In this document: positions 24,460 through 32,667 of the stretch, in pieces
Layout: every line of letters starts with the position of its first letter
Position numbering within the stretch: the stretch's first letter is position 1
Notes under the pieces: model-generated
What the model saw: the letters and a program-made list of their open reading frames with translations, nothing else
What the model was told of the DNA's origin: nothing
Database searches by the model: none
Source of the DNA: an uncultured Algibacter sp.
GTDB taxonomy: Bacteria; Bacteroidota; Bacteroidia; Flavobacteriales; Flavobacteriaceae
Direction of reading: 5' to 3'
Assembly: GCF_947495925.1 (NCBI RefSeq)
Contig: NZ_CANMAU010000006.1
Coordinates: forward strand, 253,001-317,000
Length of the DNA: 64,000 nucleotides
Made by a program: the position numbers and the translations under genes

Positions 24460-25539
24460 TTACTTTCGTGTAAGTGTAATAATCTCTGTAAAAGTTTCAC
24501 CCTCTTCGGTATAAGTTTCTGTTAGTACTAAAGTGTTTCCGTTTAATTGAACTTTTGCACTTTGAAGCAATAACTCACCTTCAGGAAATTCCTCGCTCTC
24601 ATCAGGATTTAAAAGGTCTATAAAGGAAAAAGCAACTATAGATAATGTATTGTCATCTTCATTATAAGCCCATTTCCCTATTTCTTTGTGGTTATCCTTC
24701 GTAATTTGGTCGGAATAGATTGCACTGCAGCTTTCGGCTGTTGCTAAATAATCTAACATTTTATATTCTTCATTAATGTTTACTTCAAAGCTACCGTTAG
24801 AAGAGAAAGTAGCAATAACTTCTTCATTAATAATTTCATCATAAGGTACATTAATTTGACTATCATTATTACATGTAACTTGAGTGGTATCATTATCTTC
24901 AGAAACATCAGATTCTATCCAAGTTCCTAGTAAAGAAGCATTACCTCCCCAGGCTTCAACCTCAATACAAATTGTAATAGGTTGGCTAATATTATTTTGG
25001 CTATCATAAATACATAATATACCACAAAATTTACCTGGAGGAAAAGTGTCGTCAAAATCAATATCAATTTGATAATCACCATCAATTAGTGAGGCATTAT
25101 TCTTTACGAAAGAACTTCTAGTAGTAGATTTAACCTTTGTTCTTCGAGCTTGATTGAAACTGGAAACAGGAATATCAAAATAGCTTGATGCAGCAGTGTT
25201 GCCAGTGTCTGTAAACTGTAAATATGCCCCTGCTACCTCTGTTTCGGTTGTTGAAAATGTAAGGTTGAACCCTGTGTTTTGAATAGCTCCAAACTCGCTG
25301 GTTGCTACATTTAGGTTAATATCGCTATTGGGTTGTGGTGGTGTTCCAGAGTTTTTGATAGCACCTGCAATTTCAATTCCAGATTCTAAGGTAGAAACTG
25401 CGATTATGTCTTCTTCAAGTGCGTTTTGTTGATCTGCTAATTCTGTTTCTCCACCGCCACTGGATGTGTCGTCGCTGCTACACGAGTAGGTTAAAAAAGA
25501 AAAGAATACAGTAATTAGTGTAAATTTGAAAATCTTCAT
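24460..25539 (-). CDS. Surface-type lipoprotein with lipocalin-like end
   Basis: The 359-aa lipoprotein has a signal with lipobox TYSC (Cys20), followed at once by SSDDTSSGGG, an acidic stretch typical of Bacteroidota lipoproteins exported to the cell surface. Residues about 60-195 form a beta-rich part (TGFNLTFSTTETEVAGAYLQF), with four Cys in the CGILC region and nearby. Residues about 205-359 look like a lipocalin-like domain (LLGTWIESDV...WAYNEDDNTLSIV ... EIITLTRK). It is monocistronic. Function unknown. Confidence 0.7.
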   Translation of the reverse strand: MKIFKFTLITVFFSFLTYSCSSDDTSSGGGETELADQQNALEEDIIAVSTLESGIEIAGAIKNSGTPPQPNSDINLNVATSEFGAIQNTGFNLTFSTTETEVAGAYLQFTDTGNTAASSYFDIPVSSFNQARRTKVKSTTRSSFVKNNASLIDGDYQIDIDFDDTFPPGKFCGILCIYDSQNNISQPITICIEVEAWGGNASLLGTWIESDVSEDNDTTQVTCNNDSQINVPYDEIINEEVIATFSSNGSFEVNINEEYKMLDYLATAESCSAIYSDQITKDNHKEIGKWAYNEDDNTLSIVAFSFIDLLNPDESEEFPEGELLLQSAKVQLNGNTLVLTETYTEEGETFTEIITLTRK

Positions 25540-25862
25540 GAGAATTAAATTAAGTTGATTAATAGCATTTATTTGTAGTTATAAAAGGTGCTAGTAACTG
25601 GATGTAACCAGTAACAAAAGCACATTACAGCTTTATTTCAAACTAATCAATTATATAATTTTAAAAGAGGGAGAGAAGGAATTATATAATGTTAATTTGA
25701 GTAAACTATCGACAAACATAAAACTTTTATCGTTAAAATGCAAAATTATCAGTTTAAATGATGATTTTTAATTATTTTGAAAGTAATTTCTTCAAAATAT
25801 AAAATATTAGCGCCTACATAATTAGAATAAAATACTTAGAAAACGGATAAACTAAAACGAGT
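25540..25862. other. Gap without a recognisable gene
   Basis: These 323 bases are very AT-rich and contain no convincing ORF or strong hairpin on either strand. The left part should hold the promoter of the 359-aa lipoprotein, but no exact TAnnTTTG box was found. Confidence 0.5.
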
Positions 25863-26048
25863 CTATTTAAAGAAAAACTTAATTGCTGATATGAATAATA
25901 TGAAGGAAATAAAAGCAACTAATATCCAGATACTTCCGCTATAAAAGCGTTTATGTAATTTAAAATCTTTTTTGTAGGTAAAGGCTATAACGATGGCAAA
26001 AACCGCAAAAAACAAAACTCCAAAAATGATTTGACCATTACTAAACAT
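25863..26048 (-). CDS. Small two-helix membrane protein
   Basis: The product is about 61 aa with two hydrophobic helices (IIFGVLFFAVFAIVIAF and SIWILVAFISFILFISAI) around a basic loop (YKKDFKLHKRFY). I place the start at the second ATG (26048), because the TAAATTTG promoter box at 26064-26071 would start transcription downstream of the first ATG (26066). It resembles a small membrane protein common in flavobacterial genomes; function unknown. It is divergent from the MazG-like gene. Confidence 0.65.
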   Translation of the reverse strand: MFSNGQIIFGVLFFAVFAIVIAFTYKKDFKLHKRFYSGSIWILVAFISFILFISAIKFFFK

Positions 26049-26063
26049 ATGGTTATTTTTAGG

Positions 26064-26071
26064 CAAATTTA
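26064..26071 (-). promoter_or_regulatory. Promoter -7 box of the small membrane protein
   Basis: TAAATTTG on the minus strand is an exact TAnnTTTG match and decides the downstream start codon at 26048. Confidence 0.45.
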
Positions 26072-26082
26072 ATGAAATCAGA

Positions 26083-26100
26083 TTTCCTTTGTTAAGGAAA
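26083..26100. promoter_or_regulatory. Inverted repeat between divergent genes
   Basis: TTTCCTT-TGTT-AAGGAAA is a perfect 7-bp inverted repeat 20 bases before the MazG-like start. It may be an operator or a leader hairpin. Confidence 0.35.
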
Positions 26101-26119
26101 TGGAAAAAATGTTATCATA

Positions 26120-26506
26120 ATGAAAAATAAAATTGAAGCTGTAAAAGCATTTCACACAGCATTTAAAATTGGGCATTTGGAAAGTCCAAAAGCTGATTTA
26201 GGAACCGCTAAAAACTTATTGCGTTATAAACTGATGAGAGAGGAGAATGAAGAGTATCTCGATGCTGCCAATAATAATGATTTGGTTGAAGTTGCTGATG
26301 CTTTAGGAGATATGCTTTATATTTTGTGCGGCACCATAATTGAACATGGTATGCAATATAAAATTGAAGAAGTGTTTGATGAAATACAACGTAGTAATAT
26401 GAGTAAGCTAGGTAGTGATGGCCAGCCTATTTATCGAGAAGATGGAAAAGTGCTTAAGGGACCAAATTACTTTAAACCAAATATTCAATCTATTTTAGAC
26501 CAATAA
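26120..26506 (+). CDS. MazG-like nucleoside triphosphate pyrophosphohydrolase
   Basis: This 128-aa all-alpha NTP-PPase has the metal-binding EENEE (41-45) and ExxDxxxD (E57, D60, D64) motifs of the MazG/DR2231/PRA-PH superfamily. Such enzymes hydrolyse (d)NTPs to monophosphate and pyrophosphate for pool cleaning. The C-terminal NMSKLGSDGQPIYREDGKVLKGPNY segment is typical of the DR2231-like branch. It is monocistronic with a bidirectional terminator shared with ilvE. The substrate is not deducible. Confidence 0.85.
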   Translation: MKNKIEAVKAFHTAFKIGHLESPKADLGTAKNLLRYKLMREENEEYLDAANNNDLVEVADALGDMLYILCGTIIEHGMQYKIEEVFDEIQRSNMSKLGSDGQPIYREDGKVLKGPNYFKPNIQSILDQ

Positions 26507-26534
26507 AAAAGGAGCCATATGGCTCCTTTTTTGT
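26505..26534. terminator. Bidirectional terminator between the MazG-like gene and ilvE
   Basis: The GGAGCCATATGGCTCC palindrome is flanked by an A-run and a T-run. Confidence 0.8.
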
Positions 26535-26535
26535 T

Positions 26536-27603
26536 TTATTTAACTTCATAACGCCATCCAAAGGGGTCGTCAGTTTTATTAGTTTGTATATCGGTAATAC
26601 GTTTTTTTAGTTGACTTCCATAGGAGTCATTTATAGTTGGTAAAAGATAGTCTGCGCCTTTATAACCAAAACCAGCAATTGGCGAAATTACTGCTGCCGT
26701 GCCTGCTCCAAACATTTCTTTAAGCGAATTACTTTTTGCAGCTTCAACCACTTCACTTACCGTAATCTTTCTTACTTCAACAGGAATACCTTCTGATTTT
26801 GCTAGCTCGATAATACTTTTCCTTGTAATTCCATCTAATATCCTATCACTAGTTGGTCCTGTAATTAGAGTATCATTAATTCTAACAAATATATTCATGG
26901 CACCAGCTTCCTCAATATATTCGTGCGTATTATCATCTGTCCAGATAACTTGCTGATATCCTTTTTCTATAGCCAATTGTGTTGGATAAAACTGCCCAGC
27001 ATAGTTCCCGCCAGCTTTTGCAAAACCAACACCTCCGTTAGCAGATCTTGAATATTTTTCTTCTATTAGAACTTTCACTTCACCAGCAAAATATGAGCCT
27101 GAAGGGGCTGTACATATAATAAACTTATACTCGTCGGCAGGGGAAGCATGAAACCCATTTCCGGAAGCAAATACAAATGGTCTAATATATAGAGAACTTC
27201 CTTCATTCGTAGGAATCCAATCTTTATCAACTTCCAATAACGCTTTTAAACCATCCATGAAATAACTTTCAGGAAGTTCTGGAATAGCCAATCGCTTTGA
27301 CGAAATATTAAGACGCTTAAAATTTTCTAACGGACGAAATAACCAGACCTTTTCATTTTCATCTTTATAAGCTTTCATACCTTCAAATACCGATTGTCCG
27401 TAGTGGAAAATCTTTGATGAAGGATCTAAAGAAATAGCTTGGTAAGGCACAACTTTAGGAGCTTGCCATTTACCGTTTTTAAAATTGCATTCTAACATAT
27501 GATCCGAAAACACATGTCCAAATTTTAAGTTGTCAAAATCTACATCATTGATTTTTGTAGTTTTTGCTTTTATAATCTCGATGTCGTTGATTATAGCACT
27601 CAT
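26536..27603 (-). CDS. ilvE: Branched-chain amino acid aminotransferase
   Basis: IlvE is a PLP enzyme that transfers the amino group of Glu to the 2-oxo acids of Leu, Ile and Val. The 355-aa length fits the class with the long N-terminal extension (BCAT type II). The PLP lysine lies in FAKAGGNYAG, and HYGQSVFEGMKAYK, the ARG-like loop YIRPFVFASG and EEAGAMNIFV are present. A TAAATTTG box (27625-27632, minus strand) precedes the start. Its product links to the acyl-CoA branch that may feed IcmF. Confidence 0.95.
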   Translation of the reverse strand: MSAIINDIEIIKAKTTKINDVDFDNLKFGHVFSDHMLECNFKNGKWQAPKVVPYQAISLDPSSKIFHYGQSVFEGMKAYKDENEKVWLFRPLENFKRLNISSKRLAIPELPESYFMDGLKALLEVDKDWIPTNEGSSLYIRPFVFASGNGFHASPADEYKFIICTAPSGSYFAGEVKVLIEEKYSRSANGGVGFAKAGGNYAGQFYPTQLAIEKGYQQVIWTDDNTHEYIEEAGAMNIFVRINDTLITGPTSDRILDGITRKSIIELAKSEGIPVEVRKITVSEVVEAAKSNSLKEMFGAGTAAVISPIAGFGYKGADYLLPTINDSYGSQLKKRITDIQTNKTDDPFGWRYEVK

Positions 27604-27624
27604 AGTCTAATCATTTTAATAGGA

Positions 27625-27632
27625 CAAATTTA
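27625..27632 (-). promoter_or_regulatory. Promoter -7 box of ilvE
   Basis: TAAATTTG on the minus strand matches TAnnTTTG; a TTTG lies 14 bases further upstream, closer than usual. Confidence 0.4.
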
Positions 27633-27729
27633 AGTAAAATCGATTTCAAAAAACGCTATATTTACAACAAATCATTTTTTCTTCTTTTTTGAAGATTTTA
27701 AATTTCGAAATTCATTCATACGGCGCAAT

Positions 27730-28422
27730 TTGAAAAGAGAAATTATAATCACCTCAGATGGTTCATCAACCATTCATATTCCAGAATGGAATGAACAATA
27801 TCATTCCAAGCATGGTGCAATTCAAGAAGCTTACCACGTTTTTATTAAAAACGGATTAGAGTTTTTTTATAACGCTAAATTTTGTGATTCACATGCGATG
27901 GTTTCGATTTTAGAAATTGGTTTTGGTACAGGTCTAAATACGCTTATAACCTTATTAGAAGCTGAGAAATTTAAATTGACTATTGATTATGTTGGCGTTG
28001 AGGCGTATCCTATCTCATCAAACGAAGTTGAGCAGTTAAATTATGTCAATGAATTGAGTGTTGAAAACCTTGATTCTCTTTTTAAAAGTTTACATGAAAA
28101 TACATGGGAAGTGCAGCATGCCATAACAAATCAATTTTTTCTAACTAAACAGAAGAAGTTTTTTAATGAGATTGCGGATTCTGAGAAATATCATATTATA
28201 TTTTTTGACGCTTTTGGTGCTAGAGTTCAACCAGAATTATGGACCGAGGCTATATTCCTCTTAATGTATAAATCTTTAAAAAATAATGGTGTATTAGTTA
28301 CTTATTCTGCAAAAGGTAGCGTTCGGCGAGCTATGCAAAGTGTTGGTTTTACTGTTGAAAGATTGCCAGGACCTCCAGGGAAGCGTGAAATGCTTAGAGC
28401 TACAAAATTGGTTTCTGTTTAA
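27730..28422 (+). CDS. mnmD: tRNA 5-methylaminomethyl-2-thiouridine methyltransferase MnmD
   Basis: The 230-aa SAM-dependent methyltransferase has the SAM-binding loop EIGFGTGLNT and the catalytic-side FFDAFG...QPELWT of the MnmC methyltransferase domain, and ends in ERLPGPPGKREMLRA. It performs the last step of mnm5s2U34 synthesis in tRNAs. Only the methyltransferase half is present, without the FAD oxidase domain of MnmC, which is the stand-alone MnmD form. The start is TTG, since no in-frame ATG lies at the right place. Confidence 0.9.
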   Translation: MKREIIITSDGSSTIHIPEWNEQYHSKHGAIQEAYHVFIKNGLEFFYNAKFCDSHAMVSILEIGFGTGLNTLITLLEAEKFKLTIDYVGVEAYPISSNEVEQLNYVNELSVENLDSLFKSLHENTWEVQHAITNQFFLTKQKKFFNEIADSEKYHIIFFDAFGARVQPELWTEAIFLLMYKSLKNNGVLVTYSAKGSVRRAMQSVGFTVERLPGPPGKREMLRATKLVSV

Positions 28423-28509
28423 AAATGCCCTTGTACTTCATATAACTGTTAAAGCTAGCATAAAATATTGGCTATCCGTATTGGGTTTTCGTAACTTTAA
28501 ATAAAAAAA

Positions 28510-29415
28510 ATGACAGTTTTAATCACAGGAGCAACAGGTCTAGTTGGTAAGGAAATTGTGAAACTCTGCCATGAAAGACATATTGGCGTTAATTACTTAA
28601 CCACGAGTAAATCAAAGCTGAAAAAGGAAGTTAATCATAATGGGTTTTATTGGAACCCAAGTATTCAGGAGATTGATGCCGATTGCTTTGAAGGTGTTGA
28701 TGCCATTATTCATTTGGCTGGAGCAACTGTCTCAAAACGCTGGAGTTCTTCTTATAAAAAGAAGATTTTAGAGAGTAGGGAAGTATCTACTGAATTATTA
28801 GTTAATGCTTTAAAAGGCGAAACTCATAATATTAAGCAAGTTATTTCGGCTAGTGCCATTGGTGTTTATCCGGATTCGTTGGTTAATTATTATGACGAAT
28901 CTTTTAAACAAGTTAGTGAGTCTTTTTTAGGAGAAGTGGTTAATGTTTGGGAAAGATCAGTTGATAGTTTTTCCAAGCTTGGTATTACTGTATCAAAAAT
29001 TAGAATAGGCTTGGTGTTGTCAAATCAAGGTGGTGCTTTACAAGAAATTGTAAAGCCCATAAAATACGGTTTGGGCGCTGCTTTTGGTAGTGGTAAACAA
29101 TGGCAATCATGGATTCATATTCACGATCTAGCCAATATATTTTTGTATGTTTTATCAGAAAATATAGGAGGTGTTTATAATGGTGTAGCACCAAACCCTG
29201 TAAGTAATCAAGAATTAACCAAATTAACTGCTAGAATTTTAAATAAACCTTTAATTATGCCAAATATTCCTAAGGCTTTCATGAAATTTGTTTTGGGAGA
29301 TATGTATGTTTTGTTATTTGAGAGTCAAAGAGTAAGTTCAAAAAAAATAGAGAGTAAGGGGTTTAAATTCCAATATAATTCTCTAGAACCTGCTTTAAGC
29401 GATTTATTGGAGTAA
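28510..29415 (+). CDS. SDR39U1/TIGR01777-type NAD(P)-dependent epimerase
   Basis: The 301-aa atypical short-chain dehydrogenase has Rossmann motif GATGLVG (7-13), then FYWNP....ID, IHLAGA..S..RW....K..I..SR and the segment LGSGKQWQSWIHIHDL (here GSGKQWQSWIH) that identify the SDR39U1/YfcH-like family. The C-terminal domain (PNIPKAFMKFVLGDM) is also present. Its reaction is unknown; a link to cell division is suggested for relatives. It has its own transcription signals. Confidence 0.88.
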   Translation: MTVLITGATGLVGKEIVKLCHERHIGVNYLTTSKSKLKKEVNHNGFYWNPSIQEIDADCFEGVDAIIHLAGATVSKRWSSSYKKKILESREVSTELLVNALKGETHNIKQVISASAIGVYPDSLVNYYDESFKQVSESFLGEVVNVWERSVDSFSKLGITVSKIRIGLVLSNQGGALQEIVKPIKYGLGAAFGSGKQWQSWIHIHDLANIFLYVLSENIGGVYNGVAPNPVSNQELTKLTARILNKPLIMPNIPKAFMKFVLGDMYVLLFESQRVSSKKIESKGFKFQYNSLEPALSDLLE

Positions 29416-29458
29416 AGCCTTCCTGTGTTGATGTTAAAACAGCAACTAGGAAAGCTTT
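29414..29458. terminator. Long imperfect hairpin between convergent genes
   Basis: AAAGC/GCTTT, TTCCT/AGGAA and GTTG/CAAC pair across a 12-base loop with small bulges. It probably serves as a bidirectional terminator for the SDR39U1 and AhpD-like genes. Confidence 0.5.
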
Positions 29459-29475
29459 ATGAATTAGTTTCCCTC

Positions 29476-29925
29476 TTATTTAACTTCGAACTTTCCTGGT
29501 GTAAATTTAAACGTTTTCATTAAACTTGTCCAGGTATTTATCTGTGCGATTGCTAAGGTTAAATAGCTAATCTCAGATTTATCAAAATACTTCAATAGTG
29601 AATTGAAAACATTATTTGAAATGGGTTTGTCGTTGAATTTAGTCAAGGCATCAGTCAACTTTAAAACGGCGATTTCCTTTTCTGAAAAATATGGGGTAGA
29701 TTCCCATATGCATAAAGAATTAAGCCTTAAATCTGTTTCACCTTCATGTTTTAAAAGTTTGTTGTGCATGTCTACACAATAAGCACAGCCATTTATTTGA
29801 CTCACTCTAGTTCTAATTAATTCTAGAAGCTTCATGTCTAGAGATGAATTATTAATAAAGTTTTCAGTATCAGTTAATTTTTCAAACATGCCTTGTGGAA
29901 TATCTTGGTAAGAAATTCGTTCCAT
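29476..29925 (-). CDS. AhpD-like / carboxymuconolactone decarboxylase-family protein
   Basis: The 149-aa protein has the redox motif CAYCVDMH (C47, C50, H54) of AhpD-type alkylhydroperoxidases, preceded by ELIRTRVSQINGC. It should reduce peroxides or act as a thiol-based antioxidant. The Crp/Fnr regulator lies 75 bases upstream on the same strand, a frequent pairing for stress genes. Specific reductant and peroxide are unknown. Confidence 0.88.
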   Translation of the reverse strand: MERISYQDIPQGMFEKLTDTENFINNSSLDMKLLELIRTRVSQINGCAYCVDMHNKLLKHEGETDLRLNSLCIWESTPYFSEKEIAVLKLTDALTKFNDKPISNNVFNSLLKYFDKSEISYLTLAIAQINTWTSLMKTFKFTPGKFEVK

Positions 29926-30000
29926 AATTTACTCGTTTTATAATTTAGAGCAAAGTTAATTTGGTAAAGTGACTACCTTCTTAAGGTATCTTAAGAAAAA

Positions 30001-30570
30001 CTATGAATTCTTCCTGATCTCACTTAAATATTCTGGGGTAATATTTAGGTATGAAGCAATCATATATTGAGGAACTCTTTGAAAAAGTCTTGGGACGTTG
30101 TTAACAAGGCTGGAGTATCTTTCCTTACTCTTTTGTTTCATATATACTTCGTCTTTACGCTGAATGGCTATTAGCATGTTTTCAGTTATTATTCTGAAAG
30201 CTCTTTCAAGTTTTGGAATGGATTCAAACAGACTTTCTAGCGTAGTTTTATTAATACATAAAACCTTGGTTTTTTCTAAGGCTTGAATGGTTTGTCTTGA
30301 AGGTGTTTCATTTATAAAGCTCTCTAGGTTGGTTATCCACCAGTTCTCAACACCGAATAAATCAATTCTTTCATTGCCTTTATCATCGATCTCATAAAAG
30401 CGAACCAGACCTTCTAAAATAAAAAAGCGCTGATGGCATACATCGCCCTGATTTAGTAAACAATCTTTCTTATTGAACACTTTGATTGAAATATTACTCA
30501 GAAAATTTTCAACCTCATTGTCCGAAAGAGAAACATATCTATTAAAGTAAGTTTTTAGTTGTTCTTTCAT
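30001..30570 (-). CDS. Crp/Fnr-family transcriptional regulator
   Basis: The 189-aa protein has a cyclic-nucleotide-binding-type beta-roll (about residues 10-125, LLNQGDVCHQRFFILEGLVRFYEID) and a C-terminal HTH with VPQYMIASYLNITPEYLSEIR as recognition region. No Fe-S cysteine set of FNR is seen. Bacteroidota members of this type often lack conserved cAMP residues; the ligand is unknown. Positioned upstream of the AhpD-like gene on the same strand. Confidence 0.9.
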   Translation of the reverse strand: MKEQLKTYFNRYVSLSDNEVENFLSNISIKVFNKKDCLLNQGDVCHQRFFILEGLVRFYEIDDKGNERIDLFGVENWWITNLESFINETPSRQTIQALEKTKVLCINKTTLESLFESIPKLERAFRIITENMLIAIQRKDEVYMKQKSKERYSSLVNNVPRLFQRVPQYMIASYLNITPEYLSEIRKNS

Positions 30571-30592
30571 CTATAAAAAAAGGACTTGTAAA

Positions 30593-31150
30593 CTATACAT
30601 AGCCCACATGTTGTAAAAAATAATTTAGTACAAAAAAGCTTAAGGTAATTAGAGTTGAAATTGCGTGTACCCAATAGTTTTTAGAAAAGATTAATATAAT
30701 ATAAACCACGCCTAGTAAAATAGGTAAAAACCATAATGAGTTATGCTCATACATAACATACCTGTTTAAAGTATAGAAGCATATAAAAATTACTAATAGT
30801 GTAAAATAATATTGACTTTGGTTAAAGTACCATTCCAGCATATCAAAGCCATCATCAGGTTCTCTATCAGGCAAAACGGCAAGCATAACTAATAAAATCA
30901 TAATGATAGGTACGAGCCAAATAAAGAATCCAAGACTGGTTTCAATGAGTGGTGAATTTAATTCAGCCCTAATATTATACCAAATAATTATCATGGCTTG
31001 AAAACTCATAAAAGTATGCACCAAAGGAATCCAATGCCATTTTATAACCTTTCGTTTTCGTAAAAGGCGATGAAAACTATGAATAAGGTCCGTAAGACCT
31101 AAACCAGCCAAAATAGCAATAAAGGTTATTAAAAGGTTTTCATTACTCAT
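30593..31150 (-). CDS. Polytopic membrane protein of unknown function
   Basis: The 185-aa protein has five or six hydrophobic helices (for example LLITFIAILAGLGLTDLIHSF, FFIWLVPIIMILLVMLAVL and LWFLPILLGVVYIILIF). A short basic loop (HRLLRKRKVIKWHW) follows the first helix. It resembles small uncharacterised membrane proteins found across bacteria; no catalytic motif is visible. It sits 22 bases upstream of the Crp/Fnr gene on the same strand, so the two may be co-transcribed. Confidence 0.65.
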   Translation of the reverse strand: MSNENLLITFIAILAGLGLTDLIHSFHRLLRKRKVIKWHWIPLVHTFMSFQAMIIIWYNIRAELNSPLIETSLGFFIWLVPIIMILLVMLAVLPDREPDDGFDMLEWYFNQSQYYFTLLVIFICFYTLNRYVMYEHNSLWFLPILLGVVYIILIFSKNYWVHAISTLITLSFFVLNYFLQHVGYV

Positions 31151-31238
31151 TATTTGGATTTGTAAACGTTTTTTAGATTCATTTGAAACGAAGGTAGAAG
31201 AAAATTTTTAAAATTAATACCTAAATTAAATCATAAAA

Positions 31239-31265
31239 AAACCACTTTGCAAAAACAAAGTGGTT
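31239..31265 (-). terminator. Terminator of the YceI gene
   Basis: AACCACTTTG and CAAAGTGGTT form a 10-bp stem with a short A-rich loop, 25 bases after the YceI stop, with a T-run on the minus-strand side. Confidence 0.75.
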
Positions 31266-31289
31266 AATATAATTTTCAAATAGTGACCA

Positions 31290-31952
31290 TTAAGATTTTG
31301 AGGTATTAACTAATATTTTTAGTTCTATATCATCATTAATAAATTTATCTCCTAAATTGTCAAAAAAGGACTTAGAACCATATCTTATATCCCATTTGGA
31401 TCTGTCAATAGAAAAAGTCTCACTTGATAAAATAACATTTTCTTTATTTTTCGATAGGGTAACTTGGAATGTAATATTGTTTTCAATGCCTTTTATAGCT
31501 AGATTTCCAGATAGCATGGTCTTTCCATCACTATTTTCAGTACCTGTTACAGTAAAAGTTGCCATAGGGTGGTTTTCTGAATCAAAAAAATCAGGACTAT
31601 TTAAATGTCCCAAAAGCTTACCATTTTTTTCATCTTCAGCAGGGATGTCTTTTACGGTTATAGAGGTCATGTCAATATTAAAAGTGCCACCAATAATGTT
31701 ATCTTCAGATATTTCTAACGATCCGCTTTCAATAGCTATGGTACCATTGTGTGACCCTGTTGGTTTGGAGCCTTTCCATTCTATAGTTGATGTCTCTGTA
31801 TTAGCAAGGTAGGTTTCAGAATTGGTAGTACTATCAGTACTTGCAGGAGCTTCTGCTTCAGTTGTTGTGGCTTCTTTAACCTTGTCTTTGCAGCTTATTA
31901 CGGTAAAAGATAGTATGCTAACCATGGCTAGTGTAAAACAAATATTTTTCAT
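31290..31952 (-). CDS. YceI-family lipoprotein
   Basis: The 220-aa lipoprotein (lipobox VISC, Cys21) has a Thr/Ala-rich linker and a lipocalin-like YceI domain (about residues 48-217): TSTIEWKGSKPTGSHNGTI, FNIDMTSITV, LLGHLNSPDFFDSENHPMATF, GNLAIKGI and WDIRYGSKSFFDNLGDKFINDDIEL. YceI proteins bind long-chain isoprenoids or lipids in the envelope. It is divergent from grpE, and its upstream region holds the palindromic sigma-54-like site, which could read both ways. Confidence 0.92.
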   Translation of the reverse strand: MKNICFTLAMVSILSFTVISCKDKVKEATTTEAEAPASTDSTTNSETYLANTETSTIEWKGSKPTGSHNGTIAIESGSLEISEDNIIGGTFNIDMTSITVKDIPAEDEKNGKLLGHLNSPDFFDSENHPMATFTVTGTENSDGKTMLSGNLAIKGIENNITFQVTLSKNKENVILSSETFSIDRSKWDIRYGSKSFFDNLGDKFINDDIELKILVNTSKS

Positions 31953-32045
31953 TTTTATTAAGATTTAATGTTTAGAATGCTAAGTTATATATTTTGTTTT
32001 ATGAAATAAAATAAATATTAAACAAAATGGGTGTAAAAAAAAATG

Positions 32046-32061
32046 ATGACATTATGACATT
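32046..32061 (+). repeat. Tandem 8-base direct repeat upstream of grpE
   Basis: ATGACATT occurs twice without a gap, 10 bases before the -24/-12-like element. It may be a binding site for an activator or repressor of the heat-shock operon. Confidence 0.45.
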
Positions 32062-32070
32062 TTTATAATA

Positions 32071-32089
32071 TTGGCAGTACTTTTGCCAA
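32071..32089 (+). promoter_or_regulatory. Sigma-54-like (-24/-12) promoter of grpE-dnaJ
   Basis: TTGGCAGTACTTTTGCCAA holds TGGCA and TTGC with GG and GC dinucleotides exactly 12 bases apart, as in sigma-54 promoters. The same bases form a perfect inverted repeat (TTGGCA N7 TGCCAA) and include TACTTTTG, an exact TAnnTTTG box without a good -33 partner. So it may be a sigma-54 promoter, an ordinary promoter covered by an operator, or both. It ends 33 bases before the grpE start. Confidence 0.5.
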
Positions 32090-32121
32090 CTTAAATTTAG
32101 GATTGCAAAATTGAGTTTACG

Positions 32122-32658
32122 ATGAGTAAAAAAGATAAAGAAAACACTATAGAAAGCGAACAAGTAGAAGCTACGCAAAACGAAACTGTTGAAGTTGAAG
32201 AGCAAACTGTAGAAGAAAAACTTCAAGAAGAGGTAAAGCAGGAAAAGGATAAGTTTTTACGATTGTTTGCGGAGTTTGAGAATTATAAAAGAAGAACTTC
32301 AAAAGAACGTATTGAGTTATTTGCGACAGCGAGCGAGGGAGTTATGAAAACATTGCTTCCTGTACTTGATGATTTTGAGCGTGCTTTAAGTCATATTGAA
32401 GATGATAAAGAAGCAGAGGAATTACGTAAAGGTGTATTGCTTATTTATCAAAAATTAGTAAGTACGCTTGAAAAAGAAGGTTTAAAACCTATGGATGTTG
32501 AAAAAGGAGAAGCTTTTGATGCAGATAAACATGAAGCTATTACACAAATACCTGCGCCAACCGATGAATTAAAAGGAAAAATCATTGATGTTGTTGAAAA
32601 AGGGTATGTTTTAGGTGAAAAAATAATTCGTTTCCCAAAAGTTGTTATAGGGCAATAA
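32122..32658 (+). CDS. grpE: Nucleotide exchange factor GrpE
   Basis: GrpE releases ADP from DnaK. The 178-aa protein has an acidic disordered N-terminus (about residues 1-50), a long coiled-coil helix (KDKFLRLFAEFENYKRRT) and a C-terminal beta domain ending in GYVLGEKIIRFPKVVIG. It is 9 bases upstream of dnaJ; dnaK is not in the window. Control is probably through the unusual promoter/palindrome region. Confidence 0.96.
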   Translation: MSKKDKENTIESEQVEATQNETVEVEEQTVEEKLQEEVKQEKDKFLRLFAEFENYKRRTSKERIELFATASEGVMKTLLPVLDDFERALSHIEDDKEAEELRKGVLLIYQKLVSTLEKEGLKPMDVEKGEAFDADKHEAITQIPAPTDELKGKIIDVVEKGYVLGEKIIRFPKVVIGQ

Positions 32659-32667
32659 TAATAAAGT

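Noticed and set aside
32041-32100. CIRCE element for HrcA upstream of grpE
   Set aside because: The palindrome TTGGCA N7 TGCCAA does not match the CIRCE sequence TTAGCACTC N9 GAGTGCTAA.
31999-32226. 75-aa hydrophobic minus-strand ORF at the start of grpE
   Set aside because: It is a shadow of the grpE N-terminus and promoter region; Phe/Tyr richness comes from the A-rich opposite strand.
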